DNA from: Eubacteriales Family XIII. Incertae Sedis bacterium
GTDB lineage: Bacteria > Bacillota > Clostridia > Peptostreptococcales > Anaerovoracaceae
Reading direction: 5' to 3'
DNA length: 6,173 nt
Assembly: GCA_031254995.1 (NCBI GenBank)
Contig: JAIRTJ010000138.1
Coordinates: forward strand, 1 to 6,173
Both the position numbers and the translations under genes were made by a program. The notes below the pieces were generated by a model, which saw only the letters and a program-made list of their open reading frames with translations, did no database searches and was not told where the DNA came from. Of the stretch, positions 1 through 5,409 are shown piece after piece; the stretch's first letter is position 1; every line of letters begins with the position of its first letter.

Positions 1-597
1 AAGTACGATCCCGCCGCGCACCATGTCATCTCCACTGCCTCCTGCACGACGAATTGTCTCGCGCCCGTAGCAAAGATTGTAGACAGGGGATGGGGCATTG
101 CAAAGGGGCTGATGACCACGGTTCATTCCTATACGAACGATCAGAAGATCCTCGATCTTCCGCACAAGGATCTGCGCAGGGCAAGAGCCGCCGCGCTTTC
201 CATCATTCCGACCACCACGGGCGCGGCGAAAGCCGTAGCATTGGTCTTGCCGCAGTTGAAGGGCAAGCTGAACGGCATGGCGATGCGTGTGCCGACGCCC
301 GCCGTATCGGTCGTGGACGTCGTGTTCGAGTTGGAGAAGCCCGGTACGGCGGAAGCCGTGAATGCGGCGCTGAAGGAGGCCGCGACGAGCGAAATCCCGA
401 ACATCCTCGGATTCTGCGACGAGCCTCTCGTGTCCATCGATTTCAAGGGAGACGCGCGCTCATCCATCGTCGACGGGCTGTCCACCATGTTCGTCGGGGA
501 CAAGACCGTGAAGATCGTGTCGTGGTATGACAACGAATGGGGATATTCAAACAGGGCCGTGGATTTGATCGACTACGTGATAAAACAGGGTTTGTAG
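1..597 (+). CDS. gap: Glyceraldehyde-3-phosphate dehydrogenase, C-terminal 198 residues (5' partial)
   Basis: This is the NAD-dependent glycolytic enzyme that oxidises glyceraldehyde-3-phosphate to 1,3-bisphosphoglycerate in the cytoplasm. The frame is open from base 1, so the gene begins upstream of the window; about 135-140 N-terminal residues, essentially the first NAD-binding domain, are missing. Visible are the active-site motif ASCTTNCLAP with the catalytic Cys at fragment residue 15, the catalytic His 27 residues later in TTVHSYTNDQ, and the S-loop segment LDLPHKDLRRARAA. The Leu-Pro pair at fragment residues 53-54 aligns with Leu187/Pro188 of the Geobacillus stearothermophilus enzyme, a known mark of NAD rather than NADP preference. 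The conserved PTTTGAAKAV, KLNGMAMRVPTP and SWYDNEWGYSNR segments follow, and the stop at 595-597 falls where the family normally ends. It is the first visible gene of a gap-pgk-tpiA run. An internal ATG at 112 is in frame but lies after the catalytic Cys and is not the start. Identification is very secure. Confidence 0.97.
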   Translation, partial: KYDPAAHHVISTASCTTNCLAPVAKIVDRGWGIAKGLMTTVHSYTNDQKILDLPHKDLRRARAAALSIIPTTTGAAKAVALVLPQLKGKLNGMAMRVPTPAVSVVDVVFELEKPGTAEAVNAALKEAATSEIPNILGFCDEPLVSIDFKGDARSSIVDGLSTMFVGDKTVKIVSWYDNEWGYSNRAVDLIDYVIKQGL

Positions 598-661
598 AAG
601 TTTGAAAATGTGGGCGCATTTGGATCGCGGTCGTCGCAGTGCGGCGAAGACATAGGATTCG

Positions 662-690
662 ACCTCGCTCAGCGGATGTCTGAGCGAGGT
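662..690 (+). terminator. Perfect 11-bp hairpin between gap and pgk; attenuator, processing or weak terminator candidate
   Basis: The arms 662-672 (ACCTCGCTCAG) and 680-690 (CTGAGCGAGGT) are exact reverse complements around a 7-base loop, and a G-U pair could extend the base. The downstream tract is poor for an intrinsic terminator: three T, then GCGCG, then three T. It lies 30 bases before the pgk start. It could be a partial terminator, a 3' stabilising or processing structure that sets gap apart from pgk/tpiA mRNA, or a true terminator followed by a pgk promoter I cannot see. The structure is read directly from sequence; the function is inference. Confidence 0.5.
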
Positions 691-719
691 TTGCGCGTTT
701 ACCGTTCGGGGGTTTATTT

Positions 720-1910
720 ATGAAAAAAACATTGACGGATATCGACGTTAACGAAAAAAAGGTCATCGTTCGTTGCGATTTCAACGTTCCGCTGGATGAG
801 GCGGGGCGGATTGCGGACGATACGCGCATTCGGGGCGCGTTGCCCACTATCCGCTACCTCGCGGAACACGGCGCGGCCGTCATCCTGCTTTCGCACCTGG
901 GTCGTCCAAAGGGAGAACCGAATCCCAAGTACAGTTTGAAACCGGTGGCCGACGCGTTGGCGGATCGGCTGGGCGCGCCCGTTTGGTTCAAGAGCGTTCC
1001 GACCGTCGTGGACGACGAGGTGAAGGAAAAAGCGGCGTCCTTGAAGAGCGGCGAGATCATGTTGCTCGAAAACACGCGATTTCGCAAGGAGGAGACGGAC
1101 AACGACGCGGCGTTCGCAAAGACGTTGGCGTCCCTCGCGGATATTTTCGTAAACGACGCTTTCGGGACGGCGCACCGCGCGCACGCTTCGACGGAGGGCA
1201 TCGCGCGATACATTCCCGCCGTGTCCGGTTTTCTCATCGAAAAGGAAGTGAAGTTTTTGGGCGACGCGCTGAACAATCCCGCGCGTCCTTTTGTCGCGAT
1301 TTTGGGCGGAGCGAAGGTCGCTGACAAGATCGGCGTGATCGAAAGCCTGCTTGCGAAGGCGGACACGTTGCTCATCGGCGGCGGCATGGCCTACACGTTT
1401 TTGAAATCCGAGGGATATGAGATCGGCAAGTCCATTTTGGACGAAAACGGGATCGAATTGGCCGCCTCGCTCTTGAAAAAAGCAAAGGATGCGGGCGTCG
1501 AATTGCTCTTGCCTCTCGACGTGAAGACGGGAAAAGAATTTGACAACGATACGGAGTCGGCCTATTTCGACAGCGATGCCATACCCGCGGATCGGATGGG
1601 CATGGACATCGGCCCCAAGACCGCGGCGCGGTTTATCGAAAAAATTCGCTCGGCGGGAACCGTCCTGTGGAACGGCCCTATGGGCGTCTTCGAGATGCCG
1701 AATTTCGCGGAAGGAACGAGGGCAGTCGCGAACGCCTTGGCCGAATCGAAGGCCGTTTCGATCATCGGCGGAGGGGACAGCGCGGCAGCGGCGGAACAGT
1801 TCGGGCTGTCCGGCCTGATGTCTCACGTGTCCACGGGCGGCGGCGCGTCACTCGAATTCATCGAAGGCAACATACTGCCTTGCATCGCTGCTTTGACGGA
1901 TAAGGATTGA
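720..1910 (+). CDS. pgk: Phosphoglycerate kinase
   Basis: This cytoplasmic enzyme transfers the acyl phosphate of 1,3-bisphosphoglycerate to ADP, the first ATP-yielding step of lower glycolysis. The 396-residue product has the usual full bacterial length of about 390-400. In order it shows the signature VIVRCDFNVP (residues 15-24), the substrate-binding Arg in DDTRI (Arg36), HLGRPKG (59-65), ENTRF (117-121), FVNDAFGTAHRAHAST (143-158), the ADP-site GGAKVADKI (196-204), LIGGGMAYTF (218-227), NGPMGVFE (318-325) and the glycine-rich GGGDSAAA (350-357) followed by TGGGASLEF (372-380). No key residue is missing. The ATG at 720 sits 6 bases after a G-rich CGGGGG (708-713 or one base either side), a mediocre Shine-Dalgarno site, and opens an A-rich start (MKKT). 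The stop lies 17 bases before tpiA, which suggests co-transcription. The hairpin in the upstream spacer may separate its expression from gap. Confidence 0.98.
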   Translation: MKKTLTDIDVNEKKVIVRCDFNVPLDEAGRIADDTRIRGALPTIRYLAEHGAAVILLSHLGRPKGEPNPKYSLKPVADALADRLGAPVWFKSVPTVVDDEVKEKAASLKSGEIMLLENTRFRKEETDNDAAFAKTLASLADIFVNDAFGTAHRAHASTEGIARYIPAVSGFLIEKEVKFLGDALNNPARPFVAILGGAKVADKIGVIESLLAKADTLLIGGGMAYTFLKSEGYEIGKSILDENGIELAASLLKKAKDAGVELLLPLDVKTGKEFDNDTESAYFDSDAIPADRMGMDIGPKTAARFIEKIRSAGTVLWNGPMGVFEMPNFAEGTRAVANALAESKAVSIIGGGDSAAAAEQFGLSGLMSHVSTGGGASLEFIEGNILPCIAALTDKD

Positions 1911-1927
1911 TTTAAGGAGGAAGTTCC

Positions 1928-2677
1928 ATGTCTAGAACGAAGATCATAGCGGGCAATTGGAAGATGTACAAGACGATCGCGGAAGCCGTTTCTTTCGCGT
2001 ATGAGTTCGTCGCGGGATTTCGCGAAGGGGAACGCGAGACGGTCGTGTGCGCGCCCTTCACGCAACTTCCCGCATTGAAACGGGCTTTTTCCGGATCCGG
2101 CGTCAAATTGGGCGCGCAGAATATGCACTTCGAGGACGAGGGCGCTTATACAGGCGAGGTTTCGCCGGGTATGCTCACGGAGATCGGAGTGGATTATTGC
2201 GTAATCGGACATTCCGAGAGACGTCAATATTTCGCCGAGACGGACGAGACGGTGAACAAAAAGCTGAAAGCGGCTTTTGCGCACGGCATAGCGCCGATCG
2301 TATGCGTCGGAGAGGTGTTGGAGCAGAGGGACGCGGGCAAGGCCTTCGACGTCGTGAAGAGTCAGATCGAAAAGGGACTCTCCGGCTTGTCGCGGGAGGA
2401 TGCGGCTCGCCTTGTCGTCGCGTATGAGCCCGTCTGGGCTATCGGCACGGGCAGAACCGCGACGCCGGATCAGGCGGAGGAGATGTGTTCGTTCATCCGA
2501 CGGACGGTGAAGGATCTGTACGATGCCGACACCGCGGCGAAAACGCGCATCCAATACGGCGGCAGCGTAAAGCCGTCCAACGCGACGGAACTGCTTTCGA
2601 GAGAAGAGATTGACGGAGCTTTGGTCGGCGGCGCGAGTTTGTCGCCGGTTGATTTTAAATCGATTATCGAGTTTTGA
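1928..2677 (+). CDS. tpiA: Triose-phosphate isomerase
   Basis: This cytoplasmic enzyme interconverts dihydroxyacetone phosphate and glyceraldehyde-3-phosphate. At 249 residues it has the standard length of a single (beta/alpha)8 barrel. Visible catalytic elements are Asn10 and Lys12 in AGNWKM, the electrophile His95 in CVIGHSERR (91-99), the catalytic base Glu167 in AYEPVWAIGTG (165-175) continuing into the flexible loop-6 segment, the phosphate-binding YGGSVKPSN (210-218), and GALVGGASL (230-238). CVGE at 126-129 is also conserved. The start is fixed by a strong AAGGAGG (1914-1920) ending 7 bases before the ATG. It lies 17 bases behind pgk and 22 bases ahead of hppA, so the three are probably on one transcript. 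Nothing about the protein is unusual. Confidence 0.98.
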   Translation: MSRTKIIAGNWKMYKTIAEAVSFAYEFVAGFREGERETVVCAPFTQLPALKRAFSGSGVKLGAQNMHFEDEGAYTGEVSPGMLTEIGVDYCVIGHSERRQYFAETDETVNKKLKAAFAHGIAPIVCVGEVLEQRDAGKAFDVVKSQIEKGLSGLSREDAARLVVAYEPVWAIGTGRTATPDQAEEMCSFIRRTVKDLYDADTAAKTRIQYGGSVKPSNATELLSREEIDGALVGGASLSPVDFKSIIEF

Positions 2678-2679
2678 TT

Positions 2680-2687
2680 GGAAGGAG
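2680..2687 (+). promoter_or_regulatory. Ribosome binding site deciding the hppA start
   Basis: GGAAGGAG lies just after the tpiA stop and ends 12 bases before the ATG at 2700, a little farther than typical. The same frame stays open upstream into tpiA, with a possible start at 2610. That reading would add 30 polar residues absent from the family and overlap tpiA by 68 bases, so 2700 is the better start. Confidence 0.75.
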
Positions 2688-2699
2688 AAAAAACAGCAT

Positions 2700-4718
2700 A
2701 TGGACGTACTGAAATATCTTGTGCTCGTCGCGGCTGCGTTGGCTTTGGCCGTAGCATTCGCGCTTTCCGTCTGGATCAAGGGGAATCCTGAAGGAAATGA
2801 TAGGATGAAAGAAGTTTCAGGCTTTATTCGTCGCGGCGCCATGGCCTTTCTCAAACGGGAATACAGATATATGGCCGCGGTCATCGTCGCTTTGGCGATC
2901 ATCCTGTCCGCAGCGATCAATCCGCTGACAGCGGCGCTTTACGTGTTGGGCGCGGTATTTTCCGTCCTTGCGGGATTTTTCGGCATGAAGGTCGCAACCT
3001 GGGGCAATGTGCGAACGGCGAACGCCGCGAACGAAAAGGGGTTGGCCGGCGCGCTCAAGGTGGCGTTTCGAAGCGGAGCCGTCATGGGTCTGTGCGTCGT
3101 GGGGCTGGGGCTTTTGGGTCTTGGCCTGGTCTTCGTCGCGATGGGCGTGAACAGCGCTTCCGTCATCACGGGCTTTGGATTCGGTGCCTCGTCCATGGCT
3201 TTGTTCGGCAGGGTCGGCGGCGGCATCTACACGAAGGCTGCGGATGTCGGAGCGGATCTTGTGGGCAAGGTCGAGGCCGGCATTCCGGAGGACGATCCGA
3301 GAAATCCCGCCGTCATCGCCGACAATGTGGGAGACAATGTGGGTGACGTGGCCGGCATGGGTTCCGATTTGTTTGAGTCCTACGTCGGTTCCATCATTTC
3401 CGCTATCACGTTGGCCGTCATCATTCCGACGATCACGCCGACGTTCGGCGAATCGTTCGCGCTCGAACCGTTGGAGGGCAGTGTGTTTCCGCTCCTCCTG
3501 TCGGCGTTCGGCATAATCGCTTCCATAATTGGAATATTCTTCGTCCGAGGAAAGGAAGGCTCAAATCCCGCGACCTCATTGAATATCGGAACCTACGTCA
3601 GCACGGCGCTGATCGTAGTCGCCGCCTTGGTGATGAGCAAGTTGTTCTTCGACAATTTCAATTGCGCTGTCGCCGTCATCGCGGGACTCATAGTCGGTAC
3701 GGCTATCGGCAAGATTACGGAAGTCTACACGTCTTCCGATTATAAAGCAGTCAAATCCATCGCAAAGCAATGTCTGACGGGCGAGGCGACCACAATTATC
3801 AGCGGCATCGGCGCAGGCATGCTCTCCACGGTCTGGCCCGTCCTGTTCATCGCGGCGGGAATCTTCGCCGCAAACGCCTTCGCGGGGCTTTACGGCATCG
3901 CCTTGGCAGCAGTGGGCATGTTGTCCACTGCGGGTATGGTCGTGGCCGTAGACGCATACGGACCTGTATCGGACAACGCGGGAGGCATCGCCGAGATGAC
4001 GGAGCTTCCGAAGGAGGTGCGGAGCATTACGGACAAATTGGATTCGGTGGGAAACACCACTGCCGCCATCGGCAAAGGCTTTGCCATCGGATCGGCCGCG
4101 CTTACCGCCTTGGCTCTATTCGCGTCATACTCGCAGGTCGTGGGACTTGAGATCATCAGCCTCCTCGACCCGCCGGTCATCATCGGCCTCTTCATCGGCG
4201 CCATGTTGCCGTTCCTGTTCTCCGCGTTGACGATGAACAGCGTCGGCAAGGCGGCGAATCATATGATCGAAGAGGTGCGCAGGCAGTTCCGAGAGGACGC
4301 AGGCATAATGAAAGGCACGTCGTTGCCGGATTACGAGCGGTGCGTGGATATCTCCACGAAAGCGGCTTTGAAGGAGATGGTAGCGCCGGGACTTTTGGCC
4401 ATCGTCGCGCCTTTGGCGGTCGGCGTCGTATTCGGCGCGCAGGCTTTGGGCGGCATGTTGGCCGGCGCGCTCGCGACGGGCGTCCTGCTCGCGATCATGA
4501 TGGCGAACGCGGGAGGAGCTTGGGACAACGCGAAAAAACACATCGAGGAAGGCAATCACGGAGGAAAGGGAAGCAACGCCCACAAGGCGGCCGTGGTCGG
4601 AGACACGGTCGGCGATCCGTTCAAGGATACGGCGGGTCCGTCTCTGAACATCCTCATCAAGCTCATGACCATCGTTTCGGTCGTGTTCGCTCCGCTGTTC
4701 GGCGCGGGATTGTTGTAG
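2700..4718 (+). CDS. hppA: K+-dependent-type membrane pyrophosphatase, ion-translocating (H+ or Na+)
   Basis: This integral membrane pump hydrolyses cytoplasmic pyrophosphate and moves H+ and/or Na+ outward. The product is 672 residues, within the family's usual 660-770, and almost entirely hydrophobic; the family has 16 membrane helices, the first here at about residues 4-24. Catalytic segments visible are YTKAADVGADLVGK (177-190), DNVGDNVGDVAGMGSDLFES (208-227), GGAWDNAKK (605-613) and GDTVGDPFKDTAGPSLN (634-650), which carry the Asp and Lys residues that bind Mg-PPi. In GNTTAAIGKG, Ala455 and Gly458 stand where K+-independent enzymes carry Lys and Thr, so this belongs to the K+-dependent class. 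Glu226, three residues after Asp223, matches the gate Glu (Glu246) of the Thermotoga maritima Na+ pump rather than the plant H+-pump position four residues later. Some bacterial H+ pumps share this, so the ion remains open. It follows tpiA by 22 bases and is probably in the same operon. Confidence 0.96.
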   Translation: MDVLKYLVLVAAALALAVAFALSVWIKGNPEGNDRMKEVSGFIRRGAMAFLKREYRYMAAVIVALAIILSAAINPLTAALYVLGAVFSVLAGFFGMKVATWGNVRTANAANEKGLAGALKVAFRSGAVMGLCVVGLGLLGLGLVFVAMGVNSASVITGFGFGASSMALFGRVGGGIYTKAADVGADLVGKVEAGIPEDDPRNPAVIADNVGDNVGDVAGMGSDLFESYVGSIISAITLAVIIPTITPTFGESFALEPLEGSVFPLLLSAFGIIASIIGIFFVRGKEGSNPATSLNIGTYVSTALIVVAALVMSKLFFDNFNCAVAVIAGLIVGTAIGKITEVYTSSDYKAVKSIAKQCLTGEATTIISGIGAGMLSTVWPVLFIAAGIFAANAFAGLYGIALAAVGMLSTAGMVVAVDAYGPVSDNAGGIAEMTELPKEVRSITDKLDSVGNTTAAIGKGFAIGSAALTALALFASYSQVVGLEIISLLDPPVIIGLFIGAMLPFLFSALTMNSVGKAANHMIEEVRRQFREDAGIMKGTSLPDYERCVDISTKAALKEMVAPGLLAIVAPLAVGVVFGAQALGGMLAGALATGVLLAIMMANAGGAWDNAKKHIEEGNHGGKGSNAHKAAVVGDTVGDPFKDTAGPSLNILIKLMTIVSVVFAPLFGAGLL

Positions 4719-4753
4719 CGCTCGACGGAAACTCGGCAATGTCGCCGGGAAAC

Positions 4754-4783
4754 TTGCGCGCGTTCGACGCTTTATGATATGAT
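4754..4783 (+). promoter_or_regulatory. Candidate sigma-70-type promoter for secG
   Basis: TTGCGC (4754-4759) is followed after 18 bases by TATGAT (4778-4783). A second TATGAT overlaps at 4773-4778, but only 13 bases from that -35. The AT-rich TATGATATGATATG stands out in an otherwise GC-rich spacer. Transcription would begin near 4790, leaving a leader of about 40 bases. The -35 is only a partial match and no clear terminator separates hppA from secG, so read-through from hppA is also possible. Confidence 0.5.
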
Positions 4784-4818
4784 ATGCGTGTTGTTTGTAT
4801 TTATGAGTATCGATCATT

Positions 4819-4823
4819 GGAGG
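4819..4823 (+). promoter_or_regulatory. Ribosome binding site supporting a TTG start for secG
   Basis: GGAGG ends 7 bases before TTG at 4831, ideal spacing. No in-frame ATG or GTG lies nearby, and the TTG start gives exactly the expected N-terminus of a SecG protein. Confidence 0.85.
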
Positions 4824-4830
4824 TAGAGGA

Positions 4831-5070
4831 TTGGATATTGCGCTCAAAGTATTGCTCTTGGTCGCGGGCTTGGTGTTGATCGTAAGCGTGCTTTTGCAAC
4901 AGGGAAACAGCGCCGGACTTTCGGGATCCATCGGCGGCGGCGCCGAGCAATTGTTCGGGAAGAAAAAGAGTCGGGGATTTGAGCCTTTTTTTACGAAGGC
5001 CACCCTCATCGGAGCTATCGTATTCATCATATGCTCCGTGGTGATCGTCGCGTTGGAGGCCAGATTTTAG
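4831..5070 (+). CDS. secG: Preprotein translocase subunit SecG
   Basis: SecG is the small accessory subunit of the SecYEG channel in the cytoplasmic membrane and helps SecA-driven protein export. The 79-residue product has the family's size and layout: a first membrane helix at about residues 4-22, the conserved cytoplasmic loop LQQGNSAGLSGSIGGGAEQLFGKKKSRG (residues 22-49), and a second helix at about 57-75. The start is TTG, chosen because of the GGAGG at 4819-4823 and because no other start gives the expected first helix. The stop TAG is followed at once by an in-phase TAA. In many Bacillota secG lies downstream of the glycolytic gap-pgk-tpiA-gpmI-eno cluster, so its position here is in keeping, although gpmI and eno are not between. 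A probable promoter of its own lies at 4754-4783. Confidence 0.95.
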   Translation: MDIALKVLLLVAGLVLIVSVLLQQGNSAGLSGSIGGGAEQLFGKKKSRGFEPFFTKATLIGAIVFIICSVVIVALEARF

Positions 5071-5110
5071 TAAGTCGGTTCCGATTTGACGACAGACGAA
5101 ATGCTGTATG

Positions 5111-5142
5111 GGGGCTTGTTCGGCAGTTGCCGATTCGGCCCC
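5111..5142 (+). other. Two-part hairpin downstream of secG
   Basis: GGGGC (5111-5115) pairs with GCCCC (5138-5142), enclosing an inner CGGC/GCCG stem (5121-5124 with 5129-5132, loop AGTT); a five-by-five internal loop separates the two stems. Three T follow. It could be a weak terminator for secG or part of the leader of the oadG-oadB transcript. Only the complementarity is seen; the role is inference. Confidence 0.4.
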
Positions 5143-5158
5143 TTTGACTTGCCTTTCG

Positions 5159-5184
5159 GATATCTCGAGAGTTTTCTCGATATC
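5159..5184 (+). other. Hairpin in the leader upstream of oadG
   Basis: GATA (5159-5162) and TCGAGA (5165-5170) pair with TCTCGA and TATC (5175-5184). This gives a 10-bp stem with a two-base bulge (5163-5164) and a GTTT loop, followed by TTT. It ends 36 bases before the oadG ATG. With the preceding hairpin it makes the 150-base secG-oadG gap unusually structured. It may be a terminator, processing site or leader element; the sequence alone does not say which. Confidence 0.4.
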
Positions 5185-5207
5185 TTTGGTTATGGGAATT
5201 TTGGATC

Positions 5208-5212
5208 GGAGG
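5208..5212 (+). promoter_or_regulatory. Ribosome binding site deciding the oadG start
   Basis: GGAGG ends 8 bases before the in-frame ATG at 5221, and that start yields the typical OadG beginning MGFGESLL. An ATG at 5216 is too close and out of frame. The upstream in-frame TTG (5086) and ATG (5101) have no recognisable ribosome site. Confidence 0.8.
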
Positions 5213-5220
5213 CAAATGGA

Positions 5221-5376
5221 ATGGGTTTCGGTGAATCATTATTGACCGCGTTTTTTGTGATATTCGTCGTTTTTCTCGTACTCGTAGTCTTATGGTTGCT
5301 GATTCGGGCGTTTTCCGTGCTCATCGGCGTATTTGAGGGCAGGGGAAAGACCGTCGGAGGCAACGGCGGCGCTTAG
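5221..5376 (+). CDS. oadG: OadG-family small membrane subunit of a Na+-pumping decarboxylase
   Basis: OadG-type (gamma, or MmdD/GcdD-like delta) subunits are small one-helix membrane proteins that hold together the carboxyltransferase and the OadB pump of biotin-dependent, Na+-translocating decarboxylases. From the ATG at 5221 the product is 51 residues: a short MGFGES head, one membrane helix at about residues 7-28 (LLTAFFVIFVVFLVLVVLWLL at 7-27), then IRAFSVLIGVFEGRG and a Gly/Asn-rich tail. The head and the WLLIR-FS-LIG pattern fit the family, which is short and poorly conserved, so the immediate downstream oadB is strong supporting evidence. The same frame is open back to the secG stop. 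A longer 96-residue form from TTG 5086 is possible, but its extra Phe/Gly-rich stretch is not a family feature I recognise and lacks a ribosome site. oadB starts 33 bases after the stop. Confidence 0.78.
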   Translation: MGFGESLLTAFFVIFVVFLVLVVLWLLIRAFSVLIGVFEGRGKTVGGNGGA

Positions 5377-5409
5377 GCGAGGCATTGCGAACAGAAAGCG
5401 AGGCAAATC

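Noticed and set aside
762..791. Cys in the phosphoglycerate kinase signature (VRCDFNVP)
   Set aside because: That position is variable in the family signature, so it is not a notable substitution.
714..1826. A 370-codon open frame on the minus strand opposite pgk
   Set aside because: It mirrors a highly conserved pgk almost exactly. It is Arg-rich with no recognisable domain, as expected from the complement of GC-biased codons. No ribosome site or promoter supports it.
2610..2699. Longer hppA start inside tpiA
   Set aside because: The extra 30 residues are polar, unlike the family N-terminus. The ribosome site after the tpiA stop points to 2700.
1823..2920. A 365-codon minus-strand open frame spanning tpiA and the start of hppA
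   Set aside because: It crosses two secure genes and their boundary, has no recognisable motif, and is explained by codon bias of the sense strand.
3321..3350. Short direct repeat encoding DNVGDNVGD in hppA
   Set aside because: It encodes a conserved catalytic motif of all membrane pyrophosphatases, so it is not a DNA repeat element.
4719..4753. Possible terminator after hppA
   Set aside because: Only a 4-bp CGGC/GCCG pairing is present, with no T-run. This is too weak to call.
4803..4826. Seven-codon open frame (MSIDHWR) whose stop abuts the secG ribosome site
   Set aside because: No ribosome site precedes it, and it has no run of a single amino acid that would suggest a leader peptide. 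It is short enough to be chance.
4125..5030. A 301-codon minus-strand open frame opposite the end of hppA and secG
   Set aside because: It is a low-complexity Arg/His/Asp-rich shadow of hppA and secG with no domain or initiation signal.
5377..5405. Direct repeat GCGAGGCA at 5377-5384 and 5398-5405 before oadB
   Set aside because: Eight bases is short. The second copy is simply the oadB ribosome site, and the first is not followed by a usable start in frame.
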